A DNA stretch of 64,000 nucleotides. Source: Isoetes taiwanensis. Its lineage: Eukaryota > Streptophyta > Lycopodiopsida > Isoetales > Isoetaceae. Below are positions 33,601-54,949 of the stretch, piece by piece. The notes beneath the pieces were generated by a model, which worked only from the letters and a program-made list of their open reading frames with translations, had not been told where the DNA came from and ran no database searches. Location: assembly GCA_021234155.1 (NCBI GenBank), contig JAJEKV010000206.1:682001-746000 (forward strand), in the 5' to 3' direction. Each line of letters begins with the position of its first letter. Within the stretch, counting starts at the first letter, position 1. A program made the position numbers and the translations under genes.

Positions 33601-36600
33601 TTCATGTCCTCAATTAAATTGAGATGCAAAACCATTGACAGTTTCTAAGTCCTTTTGCATTGTCTATTACCTTCTAACTTATGGGGAATTAAAGTTCTCT
33701 TGCAAAGGCTCAAGTGGCGTGTATACAACTTCTTGCTGTATAGGCTACAACTTATTGTAACAATGGCATTATCCTGTAACAATAGCATTTGGTTTTCCAT
33801 TAATATGTTAAATGCTTTCAGCATGTTGTTAAATTTCCTGATGGTTTGTACCAAAAATTAATTGAACCAACTTAAACGCACATATTAGAAATGGGATTAA
33901 AAGCACTTAAACGCGTATATTCGAAACGGGATTGTTATATTATCAAAGCATGAATTGGTTCTTTTTTACCATTGAATATTCTATTCTTAATATTTGTATG
34001 CATTCACTAAGAAAATAAAAGCATGTATTCATACAGGCCGTGTACAATTTCATTACTAATATAACTACGCAAAGCATTCTTCATGAATGGCTAATATGTT
34101 TTAGACATAATATAATGTTCTCAATCACAATTGATCTAGGCACTGAGCTTCGCAAGCCTCTTCTTGGTCCATGTACAATTCATAACAAAACCCCCCGTTC
34201 ATTAATAAGCCCCGACATAAACCCCGCAATTCATAACAAGAACCATGAAAATGAAAATACAACAAGAAACATGAAAACACACTCTCGGGCCACCGGAGGG
34301 CAACCCTCCGTGCGCAGCACCTTGTTTAGATTTCAGTTAGTCGTGCATTGGCTCTTTATTTTCCCTTTTGCTCCCGAATTTCTTTTTAGCCATACTTTCT
34401 TGACAATTTGCCTTACCTTCATTTTGGTCTTTCCTTGTGCGATTCTTTGTGCTTAGACTCTTCTTATTCCTTCAACGTATCCTTCTCTCCATCTTGGACG
34501 TTTTAAGGTAAGTTTTCGGTTCTTTATGTTGTGATAGAATAAGAGCTTTTCTTTCTTTCATTTCTAATTTCTTCTATGCTTGCTTTCCTTGGGAATTCAT
34601 CCCTTTATAGCCTTCTTGCCTTTTCTGGTCCTTTTTCCTGATTGATATCTAACGTGCTTTCTCACCATTCTGCCATACATTTTCCAATTGATGTAGCAGA
34701 ACTTGTCTACTAAAATATGATATGTCCTTTGTTTCTTTTCTCTTCCTGTTCTGTAAATGTTTATGCTTTCTTCCTAGGAACCTTCCTTCCTAGGAATTTG
34801 CTGTAATTGTTCCAGCCATTGTAGCATGCCTAAACTTGTCTTGTTTTAATGTGTTTGATCCTTGCCTTTGCCACTACTTCCCTTGTTCTTTTTAGGCTCT
34901 TTGTAACCTTCATTTGACTGTTATATGTTCTCCAGAACAATTGCATTTTTAGCATGTGATGCACCATTTTTGCCTATTGTTTTTGATACTTGTTTCTTTA
35001 TATTTTATAAGCTATTTCTATTATATTTTATAAGTTCCAATTGTGAACTTCTTGCTGGGATTCTTATCTCTGATATGGCAGACCATTTTTGCCGCTCTAT
35101 CTTTTTTCTAGTTTATTTGCTTTTATCTTCAGCTTGCCTGCTAGTTGTGCTCCATTTTTATTCCTTCTTTATCAGTACCTTTTATGCTCCTAGTTGTGCT
35201 CCCTTTTTATTCCTTTTTTATCAGTACCTTTTATGCTCTGCTGTAACCTGCCTCTTGCCTCTTGCAATTAAGTTGCCACCACCAGGGCAGGGTACTTCTT
35301 TCATGCTTTCTTCCTTGTCTTTTATGTATGCAGGTGGCTGCCTCCGAGTTTTCCTTTTTAATTTGTCACTTGCTTGCTTTAACGTGTTTCTCTAATTTCA
35401 TTGCCTTCCCGTGAGTTCTTTTTGCATTTTTCTTTTGTCCTTTGCTTATTTTTCCCTTTGGTAACGTTTTTGATGGCTTATTTGAACTCTCTTAAAGCAT
35501 GTTTCTTTTGAACAGTTCTATTTTCGAACAACCATTTTTGCACTCTTCTTGCTGCTAATGCACCTCATTTGCATTTGTTTTTATTTTCTGTTTCTATCTT
35601 TGTTTTGTCTTCTTATCTTCTCCACTATCTTGTGACTTTGCTGCATCTTTGTTATGTCATTTCTTTTTTCAAATTATATGACTGATTTGTTTCATTGCTT
35701 CTCTTTCGCCACTCCGCTGTTAATATTAGCATTTACTTTGTGATTACACACAAGGCTACTAATTCTGAATACAAAGGGGTACTAATATCTAGTTATAAGA
35801 GAGTAGATTTGAAAGTATCTAAGAGAGTTATTGCTGAGAAATATGTTTACAATAATATATGATAATATCATTCTTAATGTTTCATGTATGCTTAATCTTT
35901 ATTTTAGCTTTGACATGGATAACAACTGGGTGGTGGCTATGACACCTGCAGTTCCCAGGTCTAGTTACTATTCTTATACTAACTTAAGCTCCTGGATGGT
36001 CTGCAGATACCACGCCTCTACCCTTGAGCAAAAATTTAGATATGTATATTGAAATTTAAGGATGTGGTGAGATCTTTCTTGTAGCATTTGTAAACTTACA
36101 ATTAAAAACTTGCTGAGTTTAACCATGCTCCAAGCATATTTTTTGAGCTGTTTAATGGAAATTATTTATTATGCAACTTTGTGGTATGGTTCCAAAAGAT
36201 GTACTTGTTCCATGATTAAATTATGAATTTAAGTGGCTTTCTCTAATGTCTTATGATATGAAATTATACACACATTGATGGTCACAGTATATGATGGACA
36301 ATCTATATAATAATGCTCTGAATTCATGATCCAGCATTATTATACAACGATAATACAATTAGTAATTCTCTGTTATGTAAGTACCATAACAGAGTCCTAA
36401 AATACAAAGCATAATTATGGTTATTTCAAGGCATTATTTTTTGCCTAACTTAATCCACGGATTAGCTCTATATGCCCATGTATGTCTCAACGTTGTAATT
36501 GGACATTGAAACATGGGTATTCTATAAACACTTGGGATTTACATGTTACAAACATCGACCCAGTGCTTAGCATACTGTACAACCTGCCATATCCTTTACT

Positions 36601-37590
36601 ACTTAGAGCTGTCTTTTGTTATCTTTTCCTGGCCTTGTTTTTGTTTGTTAGTTATGAACTTTATTTTTATTTTATATTTTTTAATTTAATTTTATTTCTT
36701 TTCCTTAGCCATTTTCGATTTGGTCCTTTCTCTTTTGTCTCCCCTCTGTCCTTTTGTTTCCTCTTCCCTTGCCTTCCCTTTTTTATGGCTGCTCGTGGTT
36801 TCTTTCTTCCTGGCCTCTTGCTTCTTCCGCGATTGTTCTGGCGTCCTGTTCTTAAGGTCTGCTTTCTGTTTCTGGTCTACTTTCTGGTTCTTGGTTTCGG
36901 TTCTTTCTCTTGTTGCATGAAGTTTGTGTGTGTTTGCTTCTTGCTTTTGATAGCTCAATTCATAGCAGGTTCTAAATAGTACAGAGATTAGCATTAGTGG
37001 GTACAATACTGGCTCACAAATTGTTGATCTCGTTGGAAAAAACGCAATATGAGCTTCTAATTCTCTTATCCTGAATTTCTTCACTAAATAGGAAGATCAA
37101 TTTGGATGAAAATCGTTAAATATATGCTTGAAGAAGTGATAGTTTAGTGCCTGAAGCATTGTAAAATTAATCATTTATTAATAGCATAGCAAATGAAGTG
37201 CATTATATCATGTCTATAAATCTGGACATCGATAATAAGCGGGTCTTTGTGTTGACGTCTGCAGTTCCCAAGTCTTATTACCCCACTTATTACGGTTTTT
37301 TTCTCTAACATATGCTCTTGGATGGATGCAGGTATGAGCATTGACCCTTGGATTTATGGAGTTAATGTAATGTGCTCCGAAGTGTCATTCAGGGAAGTTT
37401 TTTTCATAGTTCATGCTTTGGAACACCTTATAATCACGATGCTGCTATTTTTTTTTTGCAAATTATATCATTATGATTCAATGCTAAATGGGCATACTTT
37501 GCAAAAAATCTCAATCAATTGCATGTTACTTTGCAAAGTTACTGAAATATTTGGATTCTATAATGTTTCTTTTCATTTCATTATGTTCTC
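33601..37590. other. Non-coding, pyrimidine-rich region
   Basis: From 34300 to 35720, and again at 36600-36960, the plus strand is strongly pyrimidine-rich (T and C), which opens long frames of Phe, Leu, Ser and Cys with no domain; I do not take them as genes. A GC hairpin (CGGAGGG, CAA, CCCTCCG) is at 34294-34310. A ~48-bp duplication lies at about 35140-35240. Related blocks with 'ctgcagttccca' and 'tggatgg' occur at 35940-36010 and 37255-37330. Confidence 0.5.
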
Positions 37591-37596
37591 ACACCC

Positions 37597-37602
37597 CGCG
37601 CG

Positions 37603-37690
<88 letters not shown>
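37597..37690. repeat. Compound microsatellite (CG)7(CA)40
   Basis: About 14 bp of alternating CG runs directly into 80 bp of alternating CA. Alternating purine-pyrimidine of this kind is the classic Z-DNA-forming sequence. It borders the left arm of the inverted repeat that follows. Peptides of His-Thr read from it are artefacts. Confidence 0.98.
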
Positions 37691-37691
<1 letters not shown>

Positions 37692-37693
37692 TA

Positions 37694-39085
37694 CACAGGG
37701 TTTGATGGAAGAGCTGACACTCTTCCTCAAGTCAAACAAGGTCAGGACTTTGCGCAGTACCTCACCAAAGAGGAGAGGCAAGCCCTAGGAGATGGATCCC
37801 AAAAATGTTCACGAGGTAGCCTTCCCTGGCAGTGCTCCTCAAGAAGGCCGTATGCTAATGCCCCCCCTTCCCAGGCCTCGGTTTCCCTATCTGACCGTTG
37901 AATCCTCCATTCAAGGCTTCGAGCAAGTTCAAAAAAATCCAAGATCCCTCTGGGAGAACTTATCAAACCGCAAAACATCATGCATGCGACAGTGTAGAAA
38001 CCCAAGTTTTTTGTAGTTTGAGCAGTATAGAGCCCTCGGAATGCGGTCGGAATGGCGATTTGACTTGCCATATCATCCCGAATGACCAATTACACTATCA
38101 ATTTTGCCAAAGAAAGAAACGCGAATGCCCTACATGGCTATATTTTACAGCCGCCTCCTAGGTTACGTGTGGAGGAGGATAAATTCCCACACCATTCCGT
38201 CAGTTCCTATTGCGTCGCGTCTTCTACTGTAACTTCTTGACCGACCAAAACTTGGCCTCCATAATGTAAACCCCTTCAATAACCTAGCAATACACAGGGT
38301 TTACATTACGGAAGCCATATCCTAGTCAAATTCGACGAGGATCTTGCACAATGTCGTCACATAGAGGGAGGGTGTTGATGCCATAAGATGGGCCCTTAAA
38401 AACCTTCCAGAAGAAGCTTGTCCCAAATGTCCTCCCCCATGGCCCTGGCAATGGACGGGCAACTCCAAACTCCCACACTCCAAAACTGTGAATTGACCCT
38501 TCCACTCGACATTACATTGGGGACAAGGTTTCGTAGGAAGAAGACCACCCCTTCTCCAAGAAGTGCGAAAGTAGCTCAGATCCAACACAATTGTAGTCAA
38601 TTGACCTGGGAGGTGGCTGCGAAGTATTGCCATGTAGGGCGTTCATGTTTCTTTCTTTGGCAAAGTTGACAGTGTAACTTGGTTCCTAGGGTAATTTTGC
38701 CATTCCAGATGATATGGCGAAGTTGAATCGCCATTCTGGAGCCTCTGTACTGCCTGAACTATAGAACACTTGGATTTTTACACGGTCACCTGCATGACAC
38801 TTCACGGTTTGATAAGTTCTTCCAGAGCGAACTTGGACTATTTTGAACCTACTTGAAGCAGGGTCCTTGAATGGAGGATTCAACAATCGGATAGGGAAAC
38901 CGAGGTCCAGGAGGAGAGGCATTAGCATACGACCTCCCCGAGGAGCGTTGCCAGGGAAGGCTACCTCATGAACATTTTTGGGGTCCATCTCCTAGGGCTT
39001 GGCCACTCCTCTTTGGTGAAGTAGCCGCGCAAAGTCCTGACCTTTTTCGACTTGGAAAAGAGTGTCATCTCTTCTATCAGACCCA
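37694..39085. repeat. Long inverted repeat, ~470-bp arms, related to the 1-4.3 kb satellite
   Basis: Arm 1 (37694-38162) and arm 2 (38606-39085) are diverged reverse complements: 'gacactctt', 'aggtcaggactttgcgc', 'cctaggagatgga' and 'aacatttttggg' all recur inverted. The spacer (38163-38605) and arm 2 resemble 68-700 of this window. Both arms open a frame with MDPKNVHEVAFPG and a downstream VESSIQ or equivalent (37792-38016 plus; 38686-38988 minus). The frame is not a family I recognise. Arm 2 abuts the 3' end of LINE-TC copy A. Confidence 0.8.
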
Positions 39086-39128
39086 ATGTAAGAGAATAGA
39101 ATAGAATATTTAAATTATCATGTCTACG

Positions 39129-39142
39129 AGACCATCAGGTCT
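39129..39142 (-). promoter_or_regulatory. LINE-TC 3'-UTR hairpin, copy A
   Basis: Plus strand AGACC, loop ATCA, GGTCT. The element RNA (minus) forms the same 5-bp stem. Probable recognition element for the element's own reverse transcriptase. Confidence 0.55.
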
Positions 39143-39163
39143 ATGAGACGTTCATCACCAGTA

Positions 39164-41650
39164 TTACATGTCCAAATGAATATCATCCTCCTCTTCTCTC
39201 TCATTACTTTCATATTCATCTAATAGAAAATGATAGCTCTTGATTGATATCTCTCTAATTTGTAACATTTCTGATAAATACCTCCCTACTTTGGTAGAGG
39301 GAAGTTTAAAAAATGATGCAAGTGTCTCTACATTTATATCATACTTCATTCGAATACCCTGATAGGCTGGACAGTGTAAAGTAACATGAACTTCATCTTC
39401 AATTTCATCTGTTCCACAAACTCTGCATACCCTTTTGTCACGCACAAATTTTCCCCATCTTCCTACTTCAATGCCCAAATGGTGGGAGCTTAGGCGAATC
39501 CTGCAAATCGTCTGCCGCAATTTAATAGATAACTTATCAGATAGATAAGACAATTCATGCATCTCAGGATTCATTGCTTCCTTATAAAACATGGCCTTCA
39601 CCCCCGGTTGTTGCCACATCCATTGCTGCACATTTTTATGTACCCACTGCCTGATATCATCATTAGTAAAAGGCAAATCTTCTATGTTCATCCCCCACTT
39701 CTTCAACCAGTCCTTAGCGTCTGCGAACCATCCTGTATGAGTGGTTTCCACAAGAGCTAGCTTTGGTAAAGCATCCTCCCCCATATTTGACACTTTTCTT
39801 ACATAGATCATAAGCCTGTATAGTGCTTCCCCTTCCAATGGCATCATCCCACATTCTACAAGCATAGTAGCATACGTTGTCTGCATTTTGACCCCTAATT
39901 CAGCCAGCAAAATTTTTTTCTGTATGTTCTCTACCCTCTTCCACATGCATTGGGGCAATCCTGGCCCCCAAACTTCACAACCGTACAGAACCACTGCTTG
40001 GACTAATGTTTTAAATAAGAGCTTCTTCAGCGGAAAATGGAATATATCAACAGATTTACATTTCCTTTGCATGGCAAAAAAAGCTTTCATGCCACCATTT
40101 ACCATGTTAACCATAGTATCATTCCATCTATAATTTTGGTTAACAATCAAACCCAAGTATTTGTAACTGGAAGCCAATTCTACCTCTTCCTCCTTATAAG
40201 TAAAGTCCGAGGTTTTGAGAGTACCAAATATCATCACTTTAGTCTTTTTAAGATTGACTTTCATACCTGTTAATCCACAAAACGTATTCATCGCATTCAA
40301 ATGCTTCTGCATCTCTCCCTGGCTCCTAGAAAGTAATACCACATCGTCTGCATAAAGCAGCAGCGAAATAGTATACCCTCCCAAACTTGTGCCCCCTCCT
40401 CCATGCTGCTCAATCCATGGTTCCAATGAATCTATAAAAATGCCAAATAATGTAGGGGAAAGCGGGCATCCCTGCTTCACTCCTATATTGCTTTCAACTC
40501 TTTCTTTACATTTATCATATAGGGGAAATGAGAGTTGAACCCATACCTTTTCGTATAGGACAGCCACAGAATTCATCAAGTTGGCTGGCACCCCAACAGT
40601 AAGCATACTTTCCCAAAGATTCTCCCTTCGTACCATATCAAAAGCTTTAGAATAGTCCACAAAAGTGGCAAACATTGGTCTTTTTGTGCCTTTTACGGAA
40701 TCCATCATAGCCCTGAAGGTCACCAGATGATCAATGGTTGATTTTTTTGGTCTGAAGCCAGCTTGCCCTTTTGCCCGAACCCCCTTCTCTTCTGCCCATG
40801 AGCTCATTTTGGTTTCAATAATTGTTGCAAAAAGTTTAGAGAACAAACTACTTATCATAATGGTCCTATAATTGTCTGGGTTTTTCTCGTCCCCGGCTTT
40901 GTGTATCGGTATGACTCTATTTAGTTGCCATGTTGGTGGGAAACCTTCCTGTAGCACAGCATTGATCCTTCTGGTTACGACTTCTAATACATGATCTCCT
41001 GCCCACTTTAGTTCTGCCATCAAACCTGATATATCAGCAGCTTTTCCACATGATAACTTGTTAATCCCATCTGACACATCCTTTGTAGTCACTGTTAGAA
41101 TATCTTGCCCCTTTTCCATGTTCCCCTTGACACCTGGTACATGATACAATTTATGAATTTGACCCATTAGTGTTTCTGCATCCAACTAGCTCCAAAACTT
41201 TCTCGGATCTTCCACCAATTGCTTCACCATATCTTCTTGCCTGATACTTAAATACGCCCTTTTCTTCTTTCTCACTGTTTTCATGTACAACCTCTTTATT
41301 TCACCTTTCTCACATTGTAGCGCCTTCTTTTGTTGCTCCCTCAAATGCTTGCACTCATTGTCAAACCAGCTATTGCATGGAAGGCCTTTACTTCTTTTGC
41401 CAGAAACAAAAGAGGCATTCGCAGTTTGCAGAAGCATTGATGCAAGAGCTTCGCTCATCCCTGCTGCTGTACTTGGCCATTCAATGGTCTTAGCGTGTTC
41501 TTCACATTTCTTCATGTACATAGCAGCTTTCTTAACATGCATTCTGATTCTAGGTTTATGGACTAGTGCTTCACTACTTAATTCTGTGCCCAAGATATGC
41601 ATTATGAACTTAAGAAACATATGGTCTGATTCAGCCCGCAAGTCACTCAC
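39164..41650 (-). pseudogene. LINE-TC ORF2, copy A: long reverse-transcriptase frame with one stop
   Basis: The frame is open except for a TAG at 41186-41188, next to a ~10-codon deletion relative to copy B (FWS-stop-LDAETL against FWKRMKQ...). Downstream the 673 codons keep QAGFRPKKSTIDH, FVDYSKAFD (about residue 175), GVKQGCPLSPTLFGIF, LLYADDVV (YADD at 278-281) and a CCHC finger CRVCGTDEIEDEVHVTLHC near the end. All catalytic aspartates are present. Neither block begins with ATG, as expected for a truncated copy. It is one of the best preserved RT cores in the window. Confidence 0.9.
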
Positions 41651-41677
41651 AGAAAAATCATATATATACTCACCTAA

Positions 41678-41920
41678 ATATGTAGCATAATAACAGGGGG
41701 TTTTCTTTGTGTTTTTGTACGCTTTTCACAAAGGTTTTCCTAAGATTTCATGGCGTATTCGAATGGATGTACTAATGCGTACATCTAGAGTGCACCATTT
41801 CTTAGTCGTCGATTTAGTTTTTTTTTTTCAATGGTCCAACATCCAAGGGCTCACAACAAAAGCCCTGTTTTTATTTTAGGGGCTGAACATGCAAGCCTCG
41901 TTGATAGCATTTTAGGGCAT
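41678..41920 (+). repeat. Dispersed repeat R, copy 3
   Basis: Nearly identical to 25612-25870, from 'atgtagcataataacagggg' to 'tagcattttagggca'. It follows the 5' junction of LINE-TC copy A. Confidence 0.85.
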
Positions 41921-42140
41921 TTTGTGGCTTCTTTCTGAAAATTGGTGCATTTAGGGCTAGGCCTTCTGGAGCCGAGGTTGATTGCGATGCCTCAGATTTC
42001 TTGGAAGCCTGCAAAAGGGAAAAACTGCGGGAAATAATCCCAAATTTTATGCTCTCTTGCTCCAGCGATTATGGTTCTGCAGCATATCGTAGCAAGAGGC
42101 AGCTAATGCTCCATGTATTTGTTTAAGATCAAAGGAACAG

Positions 42141-42446
42141 ATGGCAGAACAAGCGGGTTGCATAAGGAATGAGGGGTTCACGGAAAGAATCAGTTCAGAA
42201 ATTTCGTCAATCAGCTTTCAAGTCGAGCAATTCCACCATAGAATCTCTGACATGGGCACTCTAACATCAACTAACGAGGGCAAGCCACACCAAGAGGGGT
42301 TCGATGAGTCTGCTTTTGCCAGTATTGTGGACCACTTTCATTCCGTCGTCAAGTGCTCCCCACAAGCTGAAACTTGTACAGAGCTTTTAAAAATACTAGA
42401 TAAACTAGAAGGCGGGATCTCCCTCCTTTTTCCTTCTTATCTTTGA
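42141..42446 (+). CDS. Unrecognised 101-codon frame with good ATG, possible first exon
   Basis: The frame starts MAEQAGCIRNEGFTERISSE and continues through polar, helix-prone sequence to ASIVDHFHSVVKCSPQ and TELLKILDKLEGG. Composition looks coding (few low-complexity runs, mixed residues), unlike its surroundings. The last residues (ISLLFPSYL) read into T-rich sequence and may be intron, with the true donor earlier. No homologue comes to mind. Confidence 0.3.
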   Translation: MAEQAGCIRNEGFTERISSEISSISFQVEQFHHRISDMGTLTSTNEGKPHQEGFDESAFASIVDHFHSVVKCSPQAETCTELLKILDKLEGGISLLFPSYL

Positions 42447-43892
42447 TTCGGCAATCTGGATGGCAAAGCGGTGGCCCGAAGCGAGCTTTTTTGAGCTTTT
42501 TTTGCAGATGGATGAGGACGGAATGAAGCATGCAGAAGAATGGCATCCTTCCTTTTTGTTTTTACGGAAAGGGGGGGGCGGTTCAATGAATAAAGAAAAC
42601 AACATGGCGGGGGCACAAGATTGGCATATATTTTATAGCAATGGAGGGCTGGCTTCTTCTTGCTGGCTCTTCGAAAAATATTCAAGAAGCATTATCGCAA
42701 CATCTTGAGACATTCTTTTTACGTAGCAAGCGGGCAATGAAGCGTAGAGGAGGTGGCAAAAATAGATGGTGATTGATTCCTCTATAGATCCGATAGAGGG
42801 TATGGTGAAGAAACAATCGAATGTTTTTTACGTGCTCCATCCTTTTTACGTACATTCAGTGGCGGGGAAAAAAAATAATCATGGCATGTTCAAGTATAGC
42901 ATGTTCAAGTCTACGGATGTTAAATACGCCATGTTCTTATTCGCAATGGTTTGCCAATCCATTGAGCGTTAACCTTGTTTGTAGTAGCAATACGCCCGGA
43001 CAATATCTTGGACAGATTGGGCTATACACCGGACAATATCTTGGGCCAGATTGGGTTGTTCTTTGCCTTTGTTCCGGTTTTATTTCCCTCTTGGTGATAC
43101 CTCGGCTATTGTATATTGTCTATCCTCATTCGGTGAATATGTAAAAAAGCGATCCGGATGCTTCAAACTTAGCAAGGGAAAAGCCGGATCCGGATCCGAG
43201 TGCTTTCCTTTGGGGGGGATGGCACAGAAAGGAATATGGAGGCATGGCTTATGCTCACTTGTTTTCAGACATCCGTTATTTCCTCTGCCATGTTCTTGAC
43301 TATGCCATTCTATTCTGTGGCGAAGCTAATGTTTACTTGCTGGCTTGTATTGCCTCAATTTGTATGCGTGAGCTTATGTATATGAAGTATATGTCGAAAC
43401 TATCTCTGTGCAAGCCACGGCGGCGACTTCGGATCCTCACAGTTCTCGAAAGCATTTGTTAAGGGCTGTAAGCCTCAAGCTAGAATCTGCTATAGTGCAG
43501 TATATATCAGACAATAGTTCTCACTCCTTTACTAAAACAATTGGGGCTAGTTGTTTTTCAAGTGCCAATTCTTGTTGACTTTCATGTGTGACAGGGTTTA
43601 TACTTGTTGCAGGCATCAAAGTGGATGTACAAAATGAAGTCAAGGAGATCCCATTAAGGACATGTCTATTGGTGGCATTTTGTGTATCATATTTAGAACA
43701 GGTCTGGTAAAGGGGTTGCTGTAAAAGGTTTGCAAGTTGCAACTTGGATTTAAAACTCCATTTGAGCTATTTGGTAATTGAGCTCAAACATTAGCGAAGA
43801 GGATGTTGTCACCAATAAAAATCCCATATTTGCATCATTTTGCTCAATTTGTTTTTTTTATTCCAAGTGTGAAGTCACGTTGCTTGTTTTTA
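42447..43892. other. No gene recognised
   Basis: Short overlapping frames on both strands without a recognisable domain. Local near-repeats are seen ('acaatatcttgg' at about 43000 and 43031; 'catgttcaagt' at about 42888 and 42900). The part from 43480 to 43760 looks intron-like. Confidence 0.4.
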
Positions 43893-44240
43893 GCCCCGAA
43901 GGGGCAAAAATTTTTTTTAACCTATAACAAAAACCATTATATTACACGCCTTTATATTAAATCCCCCTTCAAACCCCCTTTGGTTTGGGTGCATATTCAC
44001 GAGGGGGTTTAGGGCAGCGAGAGCCCTTATAATTATGTTTTTGCATGTACAAAATCAACATCATATAGTATATTATTTCAAATCTTATAGTATTTTACTT
44101 AATCTTGTTATACAAGATAGCAAATTACGAACATCTATACCCCACAAATGAGGAACTTTGTAATGCGGTGTAGATTAAGGAATAGGGTGAATATGCCCAT
44201 CCAAAGCGACTCGTTGCGAGTCACCCCCTCGTGTGAATAT
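43893..44240. mobile_element. Foldback element F, copy 3, right arm truncated
   Basis: Begins with the perfect palindrome AGCCCCGAAGGGGC-type hairpin (about 43893), then the arm 'aatcccccttcaaacccc' and 'tttggtttgggtgca', then the family interior with 'taccccacaaatgaggaact'. The right arm stops after 'ctcgtgtgaatat' at 44240, about 20 bp before an (AG)n tract. Confidence 0.7.
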
Positions 44241-44259
44241 ACCGAAAGTGGATGTCTTT

Positions 44260-45092
<833 letters not shown>

Positions 45093-45137
<45 letters not shown>

Positions 45138-45144
45138 AGAGAGA

Positions 45145-45145
<1 letters not shown>
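45093..45145. repeat. (AG)n microsatellite, slightly interrupted
   Basis: AG run with a GGGG interruption near 45133. It lies between LINE-TC copy E and the first macrosatellite unit. Confidence 0.95.
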
Positions 45146-54730
<9,585 letters not shown>

Positions 54731-54761
54731 AGTGAAGTGATGTGTTTTATTGTGTCTTTTG

Positions 54762-54775
54762 AGACCATCAGGTCT
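54762..54775 (-). promoter_or_regulatory. LINE-TC 3'-UTR hairpin, copy B
   Basis: Plus strand AGACC, loop ATCA, GGTCT; same loop as copy A. Confidence 0.55.
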
Positions 54776-54949
54776 ATAAGACCAATTACATAATATAGGT
54801 TTCTAGTTATCATCTGACAACCCCTCACAAGGATCGTCATCACTTTCCTCTCTTTCCTCGTCATGTCAAGTACATTTCTATAGCCTTAATTCTGCCTCTC
54901 TCATCAAGATCAAATCAATCGTGAAGCTACCCACTATTGTAGTGGCATA

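Larger units (their letters stand above)
39088..41675 (-). mobile_element. LINE-TC copy A, 5'-truncated in the endonuclease
   Basis: This copy starts (right end) just before the SDH motif of the endonuclease and runs through the reverse transcriptase to a 3' UTR with the family hairpin at 39129-39142. The tail reads 'agaatagaatagaat' on the plus strand rather than a long (AG)n. It abuts dispersed repeat R on its 5' side and the inverted repeat on its 3' side, so it is the only family member here not bordered by microsatellite. Confidence 0.9.

Noticed and set aside
34925-36979. Frames of 156 and 165 codons resembling membrane proteins
   Set aside because: They arise from pyrimidine-rich DNA; residues are almost all Phe, Leu, Ser and Cys with no polar loops or family motif.
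37322-37901. Frames with His-Thr repeats across the (CA)n tract, and Ser-Leu/Arg-Glu repeats across the (AG)n tracts elsewhere
   Set aside because: Direct translations of dinucleotide microsatellites; open on both strands.
39164-41185. Intact, autonomous LINE protein
   Set aside because: The 673-codon frame starts at TTG just after an in-frame TAG and lacks the endonuclease; it is a 5'-truncated copy, even though the RT core is intact.
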